This document shows positions 44,140 through 55,844 of a stretch of DNA of 64,000 nt, piece by piece (position 1 is the first letter of the stretch; the number at the start of each line of letters is the position of its first letter). Under the pieces are notes generated by a model. The model did no database searches. It was given only the letters and a program-made list of their open reading frames with translations, and had not been told where the DNA came from. The translations under genes were made by a program, and so were the position numbers. This DNA comes from Isoetes taiwanensis. Taxonomy: Eukaryota; Streptophyta; Lycopodiopsida; Isoetales; Isoetaceae. The DNA lies in contig JAJEKV010000010.1 of the NCBI GenBank assembly GCA_021234155.1, positions 5,430,871 to 5,494,870 on the forward strand, given 5' to 3'.

Positions 44140-47100
44140 ACTTTTTTGGCTGTTTGACTAGACTGCTTTTTCCTGTTGTCTTTTGCACAGGAACATTTAT
44201 CATGATCTCTAACCATATGTAAAACTGGTGAGCAAATGAGCTCATTGCCTGTGTAGCGCACCCAGAGCTTTCTTTTTGAGGCCAAAAGTTTTTGCTATCC
44301 CTTTGCAGCATAGAAAAATTTAAGATCCGCCCTTCATCTGACAAGACGCTCTCCCTAATGATGTCTTCCTAGCTACATGCATTCAAGGATGGAATCGAAC
44401 CATCTCCTGACCAGTCAATTCTATATTATGTCGCCATCAAACAGACAAAAATTCCCTTTAGGTCAACAAAATCAGTGGTCACTGAACTTCATACCTTAGC
44501 AGAGATTGTACTTGCGAGAATGTATCTGCAGCAAAGTCCAAGGAACAACTAAGCTATGATTTAATAATTTCACTACAGTGATTTAGACAATTACCTTGAC
44601 AGAAGAAGTTCAAGTCCAAAACCTGCACCAGAACCTGCTAAGCATCCATTAAGTGCTCTCAAATGACAACAATGATCATTGTCTTTTCCGGATTCGTGAA
44701 AAACGTGCTTGCAGCATTTGTGATTGTGCATGGATTTCCTGAAATATAGAACAGTTATTCAACTTCAGAGAAGTAAACACAAGTAAACACCTTGGTATTG
44801 GCATCTCACCTCTCTATGAGATTTTATCTCTGGGTAAGTTCGTTCCACCTCATTAAGCTGAGCTACTCGCCTACAAAGTTCAGCCCTCATTTTTGCTTCA
44901 GTCCTTCTCCACTCCTGCTCTCTTCTGGCAATTTCTTCTGCTGACATGTTACAGAACGTGCATTTATTGAGCAGGGTACTTACTAAAAAGATTGCTGAAG
45001 ATAAAACAAACTGTTTGACAAAAATCAGACAATTCCTGTTGCAGAATAAACTTATAATTGTAATCTTAAGCCAGAAGGTAACATGTCTAGTTTAACCATA
45101 GCAACAATGCCTTTTTGTTGGCATTTTGGTGGTAGGTTCAGAGAAAGGTGAGAACCTTCAAATGATGCAGTTTGACTTTCCAATTTGTTTAATTCATTAC
45201 TGGGATGAACTGGTTCCAACTTCAGTTGGGATTCTGATTCGATTTCCTGCTTCAAGTGCAAACCACCATCAGCTGGTTGGCTTTCTATTAATGGTCTCGA
45301 TGTGTTCATTACAATTGCCTGCGACAAAACCATTTTTAAATTGTTATGTTGATCTACTCATTAGATTTGCATATATAATAGCACACCTTGCGATAATCGC
45401 TCCTATTTGTTACTTGGAATGGGTCCAAACTTTCTGGGTCAAATGTGCTATTCAATGATGGCTCTGGATAGGAGATAGCTTCAATGCATGGGTCGCTCTC
45501 TGGGTTCGTTGGCATGTCAGAAACCTCAATGCCTTCAGATCTGAAGACAGCCACCAGTTAATTGACATCTTTCAAGAGAGCAATGGACATGAAGATGCAT
45601 CAAGTGGTGAAAGACATACACTGCTGTGGCAGATGGATTTCGATGATCCAGCCTTGCTAAACTGTTCTGCAATTGTTCATTTTCAAGTTTAAGTGTAGTA
45701 TACTCTTGCTTCAAAATCTCATATTCCTCAATAAGCCTGCGTAAATAAATTAATCAGATGATGAGCATTAATTTTGATAATAAAGATATAAACACTCACT
45801 TTTGATTCTCTTCATGCTGCTGCTGAAACTTTCGGGATTGAGCATTTAATGCAGCTTCTTTGGCAGATAAGATTTTCTGCAATTCGGAAATCTGTCTCCT
45901 CTGCTCTTGTAGACAAGTTTCTTGCATTTGCAAATCACTCTACATTGCCATATATGATATTAGTTCTAAAATTAAACAAAGGAATTAGGAAATGACTAAT
46001 CATCACTTTGAGAAGAAAACATGAAATGCACTTACACATAGATAATCACTAATTATTCTTAATCTCAAGCGCGTTATTGCCCAAAGCAGAGGTGATGAGA
46101 TAAGGGGGATAGAACATGGTAGATAATCTTTTACACAATTCACAAAAGCAAGATAATGGAGAATGCAATCCTCAAAAGTAGTTTCCTAAATTATGGTAAA
46201 TAATCTTTGAAGAAATCCGGATGAATGAATTTTACATTTGCAGCATAATCTAAATTAGCTGCCAGCAAAAGCTCGAACTAGATATAAAGATGATGTGACG
46301 TTTACCTAGCAAGAAATTTGCAGGCATTAGCTTGTAGAATGATACGTATAAGGGAAAAATATAGTTGTTATCATCAGACCATAGAGACTACCTTAAGATT
46401 ATAATCTTCAACCACCGCAGATTCCAGGACTTGAAGCTCATTGTTAAGTTCAACCATGTTCTGAACCAGCATAACAAGTAAAATTACTTTGAAATACGTT
46501 CATCTCCCCATAACATATTAACATTCCCATGTTGAAGTCCAACCCTTATAGATGACAGCAAATTACCTTCTCCGTTTCTAATTTCTCACTTTGCAATTTC
46601 TCCCTCAGGCATTCGAGGGCTTCATAAGCTGCTGATTGCCTATGATAAATGAAACAAAGGTGTCAATATCAGGCATAAAATGATTGTTGTCTCAAAGCAG
46701 TCTTGGCCCTATCACCTTGCTAGTGTTGATTGCAATTGCTTTTCAGCAACTTGGAGCTGTGCAACCATGCATTCTTTCTTCCAAACAAGCTTTCTTAACT
46801 CCGTGCAGAGTGCCTGTTCGTGTCTTAGTTCCTGTAGTACATTTGCAAAACTATTACAAGACTGCATATATATATAGAAAAATAGAGATGTCAAACACAT
46901 TTAATCGCACCTTATCTTTACTTTGAAGACTTGATTCCAGTCCTTGCACTTTTCCAATCAATGCATCCATCTGAAATCATGAGGATAAGATACCACATTT
47001 TATATATTGCCTAAAATAGCTTCTGAACATCTCGTCATATGTTTAAGCTTACTTTGCTAGTCATGTGATGCGATTGACTGGTCCTTGATTTTTCCTGTTC

Positions 47101-48420
47101 CTTTTGTAATTGTATAATGATCTGTTTCTGATCACGCAACTTTTGCAAATAACTGCTATTTTTTGCTTTAAGAAATTCGATTTCAGTATCCTTTTTTTGA
47201 AGTTCAAGCTTCTGAAAATAAATAGTCAGCATCTAGTTCGAAAAAAAGAATGAGATACCTAATGTACATGATTAGGAAGCAAGAAAAGCTTGCTCAGAAA
47301 CAGGAACAGATATTGAAATGTAATTTTAAGAACCTATGAGAGGATGTAACATGACTTGCCTTTTTTTCTTCTATTCTTTGTTCAAGACGGCGATAACAAG
47401 CCTCAAAAGCTTCCTCTTGGCTGCAAGTACCATTGTATCCAGTCACATGAAGGTAAACAAAGTAAATAGATACTTATTGCTTTATAACTGGCCCATCACA
47501 GGGCACACTTGCTAACAATGCTTGAACAACTTCATCTTTCAATTTTTTGAATCTTTTCCTTACCTTCAAAAAACAGGGGCGATGCATAAGGAAGGACAAA
47601 AGTCCAACAATTAAAGAATTTACGTTTACATTTAAGAAAGGATGCAAAAACGGCACATGAATTTCTAATCCAAGTTTCATGAACCCATAATTTAGCTTTA
47701 TATACCTCATCTGCAATGTCTTATCATTTAGCTTGTTTAACTTTCAATTTTTAAGGCTTTGACCATGATAATTTGGAGTAAAAGCAATGGCACCATGTAT
47801 ACGAAGTGTATCATCAATTTAACAATACCTTTTAAGTTGATCCTCTTTCTCCCTCAATGTTCGCTGCAACTGCTGAATAACTTCATCTTTTCCTGCAATT
47901 GCAGCCTCCAATCTGTCCAAAGCATTGCTTGATCTATTGATCAACCGATTGTGTTGCTGTTGTAACTCTACAACCTCAAGTTCCTTTTCATTTAATGCCA
48001 CTCTCAGGGAGAGGAGCTGGTTACCATATGTCTTATCATGCTCATCTGCATGCTTATTTACACATGCCTTATCATGCTCCTGCCTATTCAAACGCTTCTG
48101 TTCATCCTTGATTACCTGCTTAGGGGCAAAACCTGGCTCCTTAGCACCAAAACTAGACGGTAATGGTTTCCTAATACTACTGTTTGCCTCCTTGCAATGT
48201 ATGTCCCTATAGTACCTTCTGGGAGGAAAATTAAACATTAGTCCCAGATGGCATATCTTTGTAAGATGGCAAACACGCTTTTCCCCACTAATCAAACATC
48301 TTCTTACTGGGGTACTGATGTCTTGTATATTCCGAACTTCCAATTTTGTACCACAAAAATCGATCCATGTTTTGCAAGCACAAACTAAATAACTGCCTAT
48401 ACAGATTTCCACCAAGCATC
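44140..48420 (-). CDS. Long coiled-coil protein gene, at least 13 exons
   Basis: Read on the minus strand, successive exons of 50-250 bp with good GT..AG borders give heptad-rich peptides: 48415-47830 (..LNEKELEVVELQQQHNRL.. ending REKEDQLKR), about 47420-47355 (QEEAFEACYRRLEQRIEEKK), 47220-47055 (KLELQKKDTEIEFLKAK..), 46975-46910, 46840-46720, 46640-46568, 46462-46392, 45940-45805, 45737-45620 (LIEEYEILKQEYTTLKLENE), 45554-45388, 45320-about 45070, 44945-44812 (EEIARREQEWRRTEAKMR), then a Cys/His-rich stretch (CCKHVF..DNDHCCHLRAL) near 44740-44595. Exons show almost no lesions, unlike the neighbouring elements. One candidate exon near 47564-47474 runs into TAA, so its donor is uncertain. The family is not recognised. 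A cytoskeletal, centriolar or Golgi tether role is only a guess from the coiled coil. Confidence 0.6.
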
Positions 48421-48424
48421 ATTC

Positions 48425-49250
48425 TGAGCTCCTATTAAGTAAGTATGATGGATACGCATAAATTGTCGAAATTATGGGCAAGATATAAACTAATGGAACA
48501 GCGAAATAAGAAATATATGTGGAATGAATGGAGAAGACACCTCCGCTAAACTGATTTCTGGCATGTGATGGTAAGAAAAAAAAATGCCCAAACGAATCTG
48601 CCTGGGCTCTGAATCGGCTTGAAACCGAGTCTCCTCCGGAGACAGTTACAGGTTCCGAGCCTTTATGAAATCAAGAAATCTAAGCCGTTGCTGTCTTAAC
48701 GCTTATTTCCTTCCGTTTGGTTAAATCTCGTGCCAATGCGAGTACGCCACGTCAGCGTCCGACGTGGACATTCTGACCATTGAAAGTCTAAAACATTTAA
48801 GCTTACATATTAGGGATACAATCTCCTTCTCTTCCAGATTAACCAAAGATAAAAAGCTCATTTTCGCAGTTTAGGCCATGCATCAGGGTAAATAGCGAGC
48901 AAGCTAAGGGACTCGAATATGCCACCTAATAGATGGAGATAAGGATTCATAACGCAGAAGCAATTTATAAACGGAGGAGAAAATACTATGGTTTGATACC
49001 ACGTAGGCATCCCCATACATCTACTTCAATTTGCAAACCAGAATTGTGTGGTAATAATGCAGCATACGAGACCAAATTCCTCTATCACATCTATACAACA
49101 AGAATTTTTATTCTAAATGCTTCCCATGACAAGAGATGGCCAAGCTCATACCAGGCTGCAATAGGGCGTATACCAACTACTATTTATCATATTTTTGGAT
49201 GTACGATAGCACTCAGAGGCATATTGTTTGAAGTGTCTTTACAAAGGAAT
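48425..49250. other. 5' flank of the coiled-coil gene, no other gene seen
   Basis: Includes a promoter-sized region with gccacgtcagcg and gacgtgg (ACGT-core, bZIP-like sites) near 48748-48768. A plus-strand open frame at 48933-49343 is probably chance. Confidence 0.4.
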
Positions 49251-49253
49251 CCA

Positions 49254-49985
49254 TCAGCTTGGAGTAGACAACTGGAGACACACCTCGGAATTGATATGAG
49301 AAAGAGACCTAACAGTGTCCCAAATAGCAAGCAACCCTTTTAGAAAGAGGGAAAGCATAGGATATGGATGCAGTTGATAAACCAAAGCCCTTAATGATAG
49401 CCATATGAGATGGAAGACAATGTTGACTACACCCAACATCCTCAAGACATGAAGATCATTCTTACCAACAAGAAGCGTCCAAATGACTTCGAGACCATCA
49501 CCTTACTTTGGAGGTGAAAATCCAACATCCCAAGATCACCAGCTGTCTTAGATTTAATGCACTTTGCCCAAGCAACTTTGACCACACCTCCTTCCTCATT
49601 TCCACCCCAAAGGAAGTTTCTGATAATACGAACAATCTCTTCCATCTTACACTAAGGGGCTATTAGAGCATGTAAATACTTTATGCCGAGATGATGATTG
49701 GACCAAATAGAAACCCACTCCAAAAGGTTAAAGATTGGGTCACTGATATACAGAACAAATACACGAAATTCCAACAAGAGCAACCCGAGCATGATCTTAA
49801 ATGAAAGAGGCTTTCACCATATTCTTTACAGCTGCCATGTAATTTCAAAATTACACCAAGCCAAAAGAGATATTTGTGTATTTTCATCCTTCTTTCAAAC
49901 ACACCGCAATTAGATGTCTGGCCTAGTTGCAAAGCAAAAAGGGCAATAGTGTTATAGAACTTCATTTTACTCATTCAACTTATGT
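49254..49985 (-). mobile_element. L1-like LINE fragment (RT thumb region)
   Basis: The minus strand reads RIIRNFLWGGNEEGGVVKVA then WAKCIKSKTAGDLGMLDFH, the typical post-RT segment of plant LINEs (compare FIWGGIAKVAWSELCRNK at 39.4 kb). Frameshifts join it to HLRSCSGCSC.. above and to LRALVYQL.. below. Neither end of the element is visible. Confidence 0.75.
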
Positions 49986-50281
49986 TTCTTAGTCAATAAA
50001 TTTTCTAAGGAATGTTAGGACAGAATGCTCGTCTTTGTACCAACATCACCGTAATATTATCCTATGCAAAATCAATTGAGCATTGAGATAAAAGTAACAA
50101 GTTTTGCCTTCTCTACATAACTATTCAATGCATGTCTTGCGTTGACATGATTGAATGGCAGGACATAATATTATTTTAAGTGCTGGAGATGATTTAGATA
50201 TCCGAATGAAGGCCCTATTGAGCTTGCAGTTCAATATGTAGCACAATAAGAGGGGGTCCCAGGGGAATTTAATAACAATTC

Positions 50282-50692
50282 CACTACAAGAGAAGGGTAC
50301 CTATAGTGTCTCGTGTAACGTCAAATTTCTTGACACAAACAGAACCTTTCAAAACTCAATTATTGTCACAGTCTTGGCAATATTGACACAAAAACAATTT
50401 GAAACTACATGGTAGTCTAAAGAATGTCAAACTTGTGACAATATTTTAACAATATTGTGATAAATAAATAACAGCCCATACGAACAACATTACATCAACA
50501 TTATAGCAAGCTAGTGAAAAAATAGTAGCTAGAATACATCTATAATAAAACAACCAATAAGAAATGTTGTGACTAGTTCTGTATTAAAAAAATAGCTAGT
50601 ATTATGAGCCCATTGTGATAGACCAATAAAGCCTATAATGACAACATAGCATCATCATCATGGCAAGGTAGTGACAAAGTAGCACCCATAAT
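50282..50692 (+). mobile_element. CACTA element, left end and subterminal repeats
   Basis: CACTACAAGAGAAGGG at 50282 is a canonical CACTA (En/Spm) terminal inverted repeat. The next 400 bp contain many copies of a TTGTGAC/TTGACACAA-type motif in both orientations, as in subterminal regions bound by the TNPA-like protein, and roughly 155-bp imperfect tandem units (cat..ggcaaggtagtgacaaagta). The element is interrupted at 50692/50693 and resumes at 60686. Joining the flanks restores the tandem unit. Confidence 0.8.
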
Positions 50693-51677
50693 TCTGGGAA
50701 GGGACTCGCGAGAGACACAAAACCGGCCAATATACAATGTGTGGAAAACTAGGGAGAGAGAGAGAGGATAGCCGACCATAGGAACAATATCGGACTACCC
50801 CCTAAAAAGAAATGTGCCAAGGCAAAATAAAAGGGTAATGGCGACAACTTCTCATCGGGATAAAAAACCCCGCCCTTTCGGGTTTTCGAGGAAAACCCTA
50901 ATGAGAAATGGTCGCCAACAACCTCGAATGTGTTGCCTGGAGAACGGAGAGAAACGAGTTGATGGCGAACGCAAAATAGAGCACGACCCCAACAAACGGC
51001 GAAAGCCTCCCCCGAATGTGTCCATGGAGAACCGAAGGAGAGGGATGATGGCGAACAGAAATAGAGCAGGACCCCAGCAGACGGCGGAAAACGGCGGAAT
51101 CCTGCAAGCAATACCAAAAAACTCCAAAAAAGAACACCCGTAAATGATCAGAGAAAACAAACAGCACAAGCGGCACCAAGAAGGTCCGGAAATGAAAATA
51201 GAAGAAAAAAGAACATAACAGAAAAAGATAGCATCACCCATAGGGTGGAAAAAGCATCACCCAGCAGGTGGAGAACCATTATGTAAAAATATGCATCACC
51301 CTCAAGGTGGAAATAAACAGCATAAAGCATCACCCAGCGGGTGGAGAACCATTAGGTAAAAATATGCATCACCCTCGAGGTGGAAATAAACAGCATCACC
51401 TGCAGGTGGAGAACAACACAGCAGGAGGGCGATGGAACAGAAACATAAGAATAGCAACACTCATAGGTGGAGAACAACAAAAGGCATAAACAACATAAAA
51501 TACAAATGAAAAAGACTCATGCGCCACCGTCAGCAGGGCGGGAAGGGAGGGAAGCCACGAGAGGAGAAGAAGAGCTGCTGTGAGAAGACGCCGATAACCG
51601 AGCCAAAATGGAAATGGCCTAATATAGGCGCTCGTCCCGTCCCAGAATGGCGATCCGATGGCTCGGATCGATGGGAT
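50693..51677. mobile_element. Helentron-like monomer 1 (985 bp)
   Basis: Starts TCTGGGAAGGGACTCGCGAG and ends with the inverse repeat CTCGTCCCGTCCCAGAAT followed by a hairpin (cgatccga/tcggatcg) and atgggat. Contains a LINE-3'-type hairpin (50839-50917) and an array of seven CACC..GGTG palindromes (51234-51475). No coding sequence. Confidence 0.6.
51234..51475. repeat. Array of CACC..GGTG micro-palindromes
   Basis: Seven units of gcatcaccc-NNNN-ggtgga at about 51234, 51253, 51291, 51326, 51367, 51393 and 51454. The central bases differ (atag, agca, tcaa, agcg, tcga, tgca) but several remain self-complementary. Two more units lie at 54332 and 54357. Confidence 0.8.
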
Positions 51678-52323
51678 TCTGGGAAGGGACTCGCGAGGAC
51701 TTAGACTTGCTTCTCATTCATCTCAGCAGATTTTCTACAATGGTGGATAGTGGGTAGCCGCACACATGCGAACTACCCATAAAAAATAAAGGGAAAATCC
51801 AATTATATCATTTGGACCCCAACAAAATACAATGCTAATAGAGACTAGGCTAGTCTACCTGCCGAAAGCTTATCACCGGGATTAAAAAACCCCGCCCTTT
51901 CGGGTTTTCGAGGAAAAACCCTAGTGATAAGCCTTCGGCAAGGGGCTTGGACAAAGGTAAGGCATAAAAATCGCTCCCAAAACCCACGAATGGAAAAGTC
52001 GAAGCGGATGCTTGGCTCGCTAACTTTGTGCACGCACATCACCAACAAAACAACAAGACAAAACAAACCTCCCGAGTGAAGGGGCTGATTCGCCGCGATG
52101 CCAGCGATAAAAATACAATAACAAACAAAGGGGGGGGGGTTCAAAGAGAATAAAATATTTTCTTGAGAGAAGAGGAAGCGCCCGATGAGATGTCGATGCG
52201 AAACGCAGCGCCTAAAATAGCGAACTCCCAACGGAGAATGGGCATGCGCCCGCCGCATGCATGCAAAACATGCATGCTCGTCCCATTCTAGAATGGCGAT
52301 CCGATGTCTCGGATCGATGGGAT
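51678..52323. mobile_element. Helentron-like monomer 2 (646 bp)
   Basis: Starts TCTGGGAAGGGACTCGCG, directly after the hairpin end of monomer 1. Ends GTCCCATTCTAGAAT plus hairpin. Carries the GGTTTTTCC-type hairpin (51860-51940) and, near the end, a palindrome gcatgcatgcaaaacatgca. Homologous to monomer 4. Confidence 0.6.
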
Positions 52324-52683
52324 TCTAGAATGGGACTTGCATGAAACCAACAAACCGCAGAATACCAAAGGACTTCCTTACAAACTAGGATTGAGGCCGA
52401 AGGTCCGCGGGGACGAAGGCTAAAGGCCGGAAAATGACAGCAAGAAAGAAACGCCAAATTGGCCAAACCAAGCAGGAAGAAGCCCCTCCCCTGCCTGGGA
52501 AACAATTCAAAGAGAATAAGGTACTGCTGAGAGAAGAGGAAGCGCCGATGAGATGTCGATGCAGAAACGCGCCTAAAATAGCGAACTCCCAACCAAAATG
52601 GGCATGCGCCGCCCGCATGCATGCAAAACATGCATGCTCGTCCCATTCTAGAATGGCGATCCGATGTCTCGGATTGATGGGAT
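52324..52683. mobile_element. Helentron-like monomer 3 (360 bp)
   Basis: Starts TCTAGAATGGGACTTGCATG and ends with the GTCCCATTCTAGAAT repeat and hairpin (one base of the hairpin differs: ggattgatgg). Homologous to monomer 5. Confidence 0.6.
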
Positions 52684-53337
52684 TCTAGAATGGGACTCGC
52701 ATGAAACCAACAAACCGCCCTCTTAGACTTGCTTCTCATTCATCTCAGCAGATTTTCTACAATGGTAGATAGTGGGTAGCCGCACACATGCGAACTACCC
52801 ATAAAAAATAAAGGGAAAATCCAATTATATCATTTGGACCCTAACAAAATACAATGCTAATAGAGACTGGGCTAGTGTACCTGCCGAAAGCTTATCACGG
52901 GATTAAAAACCCGCCCTTTTCGGGTTTTCGAGGAAAAACCCTAGTGATAAGCCTTGACAAGGGGCTTGGACAAACGTAAAGGCATAAAAATCACTCCCAA
53001 AACCCACGAATGGAAAAGTCGAAACAGATGCCGCTTCGCTAACACGTACACGCACATCACCAACAAAACAACAAGACAAAACAAACCTCCGAGTGGAGGG
53101 GGGCTGATTCTGTGGCGTGCCGCGATAAAAATACAATAACAAAAGAGGGGGAGGGTGGGTTCAAAGAGAATAAGGTACTGCTGAGAGAAGAGGAAGCGCC
53201 GATGAGATGTCGATGCAGAAACGCGCCTAAAATAGCGAACTCCCAACCAGAATGGGCATGCGCCGCCCGCATGCATGCAAAACATGCATGCTCGTCCCAT
53301 TCTAGAATGGCAATCCGATGTCTCGGATCGATGGGAT
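52684..53337. mobile_element. Helentron-like monomer 4 (654 bp)
   Basis: Same plan as monomer 2, but its first 40 bp are of the monomer 3 type (actcgcatgaaaccaacaaa). Includes the LINE-3'-type hairpin at 52882-52959. Confidence 0.6.
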
Positions 53338-53699
53338 TCTAGAATGGGACTCGCATGAAACCAACAAACCGCCCGAATACCAAAGGACTTCCTTACAAAC
53401 TAGGATCGAGGGGCGAAGGTCACGGGACGAAGGCTAAAGGCCGGAAAAAGGACAAAGAAGAAAGAAACGCCAAATTGGCCAAACCAAGCAGGAAGAAGCC
53501 CCTCCCCTGCCTGGGAAACAATTCAAAGAGAATAAGGTACTGCTGAGAGAAGAGGAAGCGCCGATGAGATGTCGATGCAGAAACGCGCCTAAAATAGCGA
53601 ACTCCCAACCAGAATGGGCATGCGCCGCCCGCATGCATGCAAAACATGCATGCTCGTCCCATTCTAGAATGGCGATCCGATGTCTCGGATCGATGGGAT
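53338..53699. mobile_element. Helentron-like monomer 5 (362 bp)
   Basis: Near-copy of monomer 3. Monomers 2+3 and 4+5 together form a tandem duplication of about 1.01 kb. Confidence 0.6.
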
Positions 53700-54799
53700 T
53701 CTAGAATGGGACTCGCATGAAACCAACAAACCGCCCGGACAAACACCAACAGAATGAGCCAACTCAGAGGAATGTCAACAAGAAAAAAGAGGTTGACAAC
53801 AAGAAGTCTAAAGCAAAGAAGTTCATAATGAGGAGAGTGAAAATGCCAAGGTCCGGTTCAGGGTAGCATAGGAGAAATGTGTAGTGATGTCAGAAGACAA
53901 ATACCATATGCAAAAAGCCATGAATAAAGGCCCCAATAGGAAAACAAACTTTGGCAAACGAGGGATGAGATCGAAGAAGAGAATGTAGACATACTAGCAC
54001 CGAGCAAAAGGAAGGTCAAGAAGGAAACTAAAGGTAATTCGGAGCACAACGTAAAATGAGGCGTAACTTCATAAACTATAAGCCCAGCCACCGCGAAACC
54101 GCCAGGTGTCGAGTCAGGTGACGAAGCGCGTAGCGAGGGTGAGACGAAGAGGAGTGCCAACGATCGTGAGAGCGAGAAGAATGGGAACATGTAGAAGGCA
54201 CCCATTAACGATTAAGGAGAACAAGAATGTGCATAATGGTGAAGCAGCAAACTGCAAAACTACAAGCACCCAAATTGATGTGAGCGATTAGAAATGAGAA
54301 AAAATCAACAATTCATGAAAAAAGAGAGGATAGCATCACCCGGGGGGTGGAGAAAAGCATCACCCAGCGGGTGGAAGAAAACACATGATAAACAGAAATT
54401 TGTGTCCAAATATAGCTAAATAGCAAATATGATGTATAAGGGTAGCACAATGCATAATGATAGCGAGCTACAAATGAAGTCCCCAAAAAAGACAATAAAG
54501 TTATGTTTTAAGCCCAAGGATAAATACGAGAAGAGAGGAATGCAAGCCAATGAACAAATCAACAAGAAAATAACCACAGACAAGAGCCCAACGGCTAGAA
54601 AAAGTGTAAAACACGATCGCCTTAATAACAACATGAACAACGCTATAATCCCCAAAACCACATCAGATTATATACCGACATAAAGCAGGATACGAAAAAT
54701 GATCGAGTGAGCAGGGCAAAATAATGGACGAAGCTCCCCATAACTAAAAAATCAAGGAAAGAATATACAATATGAAAATACGACATGAAGTTTAAACCA

Positions 54800-55366
54800 A
54801 TGAGGTGAATAAGCTTCAAAGGATAAATATGGTGCAAAAGAGCTCGCAAATGCAAAAACATGACAAAGTGCAAAAAACATGGCAAAGAGAAGAATGTGAA
54901 AGGTTGAAGGAGTATAAGGAAGTGCCAAACGCAACATGCGGCGTATCCAGAAAAAACTAAATAGCACAAATACAAATGACGTGTAATACTAAGGCCAGAA
55001 AACCGAAAACTGAAAAGAACACAACGCCAAACGGGTGCCAAATAGGACTTAAAAGAGGTCAAACCATAAACCAGATAAAGGAAGATGAATATCAAGAGTG
55101 CTAAAGTGAGAGTGGAATTCATGAGGTGAATAGGCTTCAAAGGATAAATATGGTGCAAAAAGAGCTCGCAAATGCAAAAACATGGCAAAGAGAAGAATGT
55201 GAAAATTTGAATGAGTATAAGGAAGTGCCAAACGCAACATACGACGTATCCAGAAAAAGCTAAATAGCACAAATACAAATGACGTGTAATACTAAGGCTA
55301 GAAAACCGAAAACTGAAAAGAACAATTGCAAGAACACAACGCCAAACGACAAGGTGCCAAATAGGA
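54800..55366. repeat. Direct duplication, about 245-bp unit, 322 bp apart
   Basis: The segment at 54800-55048 (tgaataagcttcaaaggata .. aggaagtgccaaacgcaaca) recurs at 55122-55366 with small indels. Both contain gacgtgtaatactaaggc. Confidence 0.85.
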
Positions 55367-55844
55367 CTCGGTAGACCCTAGCAACGAGGGTCATAAGATC
55401 ACTAAGGGACATCAACATAATCTCTACATTGTCTCTACATTGGCTCTACATTGTTTCTATCAGGGACATATGTACACAGTCCAAAAGAGTTGATTCATGA
55501 TAAAGAACCAATCCCCCTATAGAAATGGAAAATACCCACATTCATGTATCTAGATAAAATTGAGTAAGCCACCACGTGATGAAAAAGTGGCAGAGATATC
55601 AGTCCACCAACCTAAAGCCCATAAAAAACCAATAGAAGAAAAATCATCGAACACATAAAATGCATGTATCTAAGCAAAACGGAGGAGCCATAGTCCATAA
55701 AAAAATCAATAGATAAAAATCATCTAGCACATAGAAAAAATGCATGTATCTAAGCAAAATGAAGGAACCACCATATGATACAAAAAATGTTTCCATTGAT
55801 CGTAGTCTAAGACAAGAAACCGTCAAAGAGTAGGTCCCATTATG

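Noticed and set aside
52212-53749. Several overlapping minus-strand frames sharing the peptide MGRACMFCMHAGGACPF
   Set aside because: They repeat because the DNA monomers repeat. The shared peptide reads through the gcatgcatg palindrome and terminal hairpin.
54643-55278. 211-codon hydrophobic minus-strand open frame
   Set aside because: It is AT-rich, internally duplicated with the DNA repeat, has no consistent domain, and lies inside the repeat array. The apparent membrane segments come from base composition.
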